DNA from: an uncultured Ruminococcus sp.
GTDB lineage: Bacteria; Bacillota; Clostridia; Oscillospirales; Acutalibacteraceae
DNA length: 5,804 nt
Assembly (NCBI GenBank): GCA_902767285.1
Contig: CACXHC010000243.1
Span: forward strand, 1 to 5,804
Direction of reading: 5' to 3'
Positions 5,063 through 5,804 of this stretch are shown here, piece by piece. How positions within the stretch are numbered: position 1 is the first letter of the stretch; every line of letters starts with the position of its first letter. The notes under the pieces are model-generated. The model ran no database searches, had not been told where the DNA came from, and saw only the letters and a list, made by a program, of their open reading frames with translations. A program made the position numbers and the translations under genes.

Positions 5063-5804
5063 ATGAAAATTTATAAATCTATGTTAGAACTTGTTGGAAA
5101 AACACCTCTTGTAGAACTTTCTAATTTTGAAAAAAATAATTCGCTCGAAGCTACAATCGTTGGTAAAGTAGAGGCGTTCAACCCTGCCGGAAGCGTTAAA
5201 GACAGAATCGCAAAAGCTATGCTCGAAAAAGCCGAAGCCGATGGTCTTATCTCCGAAGGTGCTGTAATTATTGAACCTACATCGGGTAATACGGGAATCG
5301 GACTTGCCGCCGCCGCCGCCGCAAAAGGATACAGAGCAATTCTTACCATGCCCGAAACCATGAGCGTTGAACGCAGAAATCTTCTCAAGGCATACGGTGC
5401 GGAAGTTGTTCTTACAGACGGAACAAAGGGCATGAAAGGAGCTATCGCAAAGGCTGAGGAACTGCATAAGGAAATCCCCAACAGCATTATTCCCGGACAA
5501 TTTGTTAATCCGGCAAATCCTCAGGCACACGTTGATACAACAGGCCCCGAAATTTGGGAGGATACAGACGGAAAAATCGATATTTTTGTTGCCGGCGTAG
5601 GAACGGGCGGAACATTATCGGGTGTGGGGCAGTATCTGAAATCTCACAATCCCGATGTAAAAATTGTCGCAGTAGAACCGGCAGGCTCGCCGGTTCTTTC
5701 GCAGGGCAAAGCAGGCTCTCACGCAATACAGGGAATAGGTGCCGGATTTGTTCCCGATACACTCAATACCGAAATTTATGATGAAATAATCACTATCGAG
5801 AACG
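5063..5804 (+). CDS. cysK: Cysteine synthase (O-acetylserine sulfhydrylase), partial, 3' end outside window
   Basis: This is the first 247 codons of a fold-type II PLP enzyme that makes cysteine from O-acetylserine and sulfide in the cytoplasm. The PLP-binding lysine is Lys46 in NPAGSVKDR (40-48). The substrate loop is PTSGNTG (72-78), the phosphate-binding loop is GVGTGGT (178-184), and [12 protein letters not shown] (145-156) is typical of CysK. Full-length relatives have about 305-310 residues, so roughly 60 are missing beyond the window, including the serine that contacts the pyridine nitrogen of PLP. ATG 5063 has AGGAG (5050-5054) 8 nt upstream. The gene has its own consensus promoter overlapping the end of yqfD, so it is regulated separately, though read-through from yqfCD is possible because no terminator is visible between them. 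Residues 82-87 are six alanines encoded by five GCC and one GCA. CysM or cystathionine beta-synthase-like paralogs are less likely alternatives. Confidence 0.95.
   Translation, partial: MKIYKSMLELVGKTPLVELSNFEKNNSLEATIVGKVEAFNPAGSVKDRIAKAMLEKAEADGLISEGAVIIEPTSGNTGIGLAAAAAAKGYRAILTMPETMSVERRNLLKAYGAEVVLTDGTKGMKGAIAKAEELHKEIPNSIIPGQFVNPANPQAHVDTTGPEIWEDTDGKIDIFVAGVGTGGTLSGVGQYLKSHNPDVKIVAVEPAGSPVLSQGKAGSHAIQGIGAGFVPDTLNTEIYDEIITIEN

Noticed and set aside
5071..5530. Two long minus-strand open frames (about 138 and 148 codons) opposite cysK
   Set aside because: They lie fully antisense to a strongly conserved enzyme gene and have no recognisable domain; the openness follows from cysK codon use.
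5554..5781. A 75-codon plus-strand frame within cysK
   Set aside because: It is an alternative frame of cysK with an arginine/cysteine-rich, low-complexity translation and no plausible ribosome binding site role.

Overview
The window looks like chromosome of a spore-forming, low-G+C member of the Firmicutes, most likely class Clostridia. The support is the clostridial-type EF-Tu C-terminus at the left edge, three genes of endospore-former families (ylbJ, yqfC, yqfD), strong GGAGG-type ribosome binding sites, and short AT-rich intergenic regions. Genus-level placement is not possible from what I can see; the order Oscillospirales is only a guess. I see no prophage, transposase, CRISPR array, tRNA or rRNA.

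Layout, left to right. Bases 1-224 are the last 73 codons of tuf on the + strand, followed by a strong intrinsic terminator. Bases 225-518 are a convergent intergenic region. It holds two 58-bp direct repeats (56 of 58 positions identical), a likely minus-strand terminator embedded at the edge of the first copy, and a GAAGA-rich purine tract. On the minus strand, ylbJ (3450 to 2350) and asnB (2330 to 519) form a tight pair with a 19-nt gap. On the plus strand, yqfC (3547-3765) and yqfD (3784-4983) form a second tight pair. The right end holds cysK from 5063, cut by the window edge.

The most informative stretch is the roughly 96-bp divergent region between ylbJ and yqfC. It contains a near-perfect sigma-E promoter facing yqfC (ATA, 16 nt, CATACATT) and a weaker sigma-E-like promoter facing ylbJ (ATA, 16 nt, AATATGAT). 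Their -35 elements lie almost back to back, and an 18-bp palindrome covers both. This suggests that ylbJ-asnB and yqfCD are switched on together in the mother cell during sporulation. It would place a glutamine-dependent asparagine synthetase under sporulation control, which recalls the sigma-E-dependent AsnO of Bacillus subtilis. cysK instead has a consensus housekeeping promoter whose -35 hexamer lies inside the end of yqfD. Its short leader contains a small hairpin followed by a T-run.

I find no clearly undescribed multi-gene system. The items worth a second look are the shared sporulation promoter region, the asnB linkage, and the intergenic repeat element.
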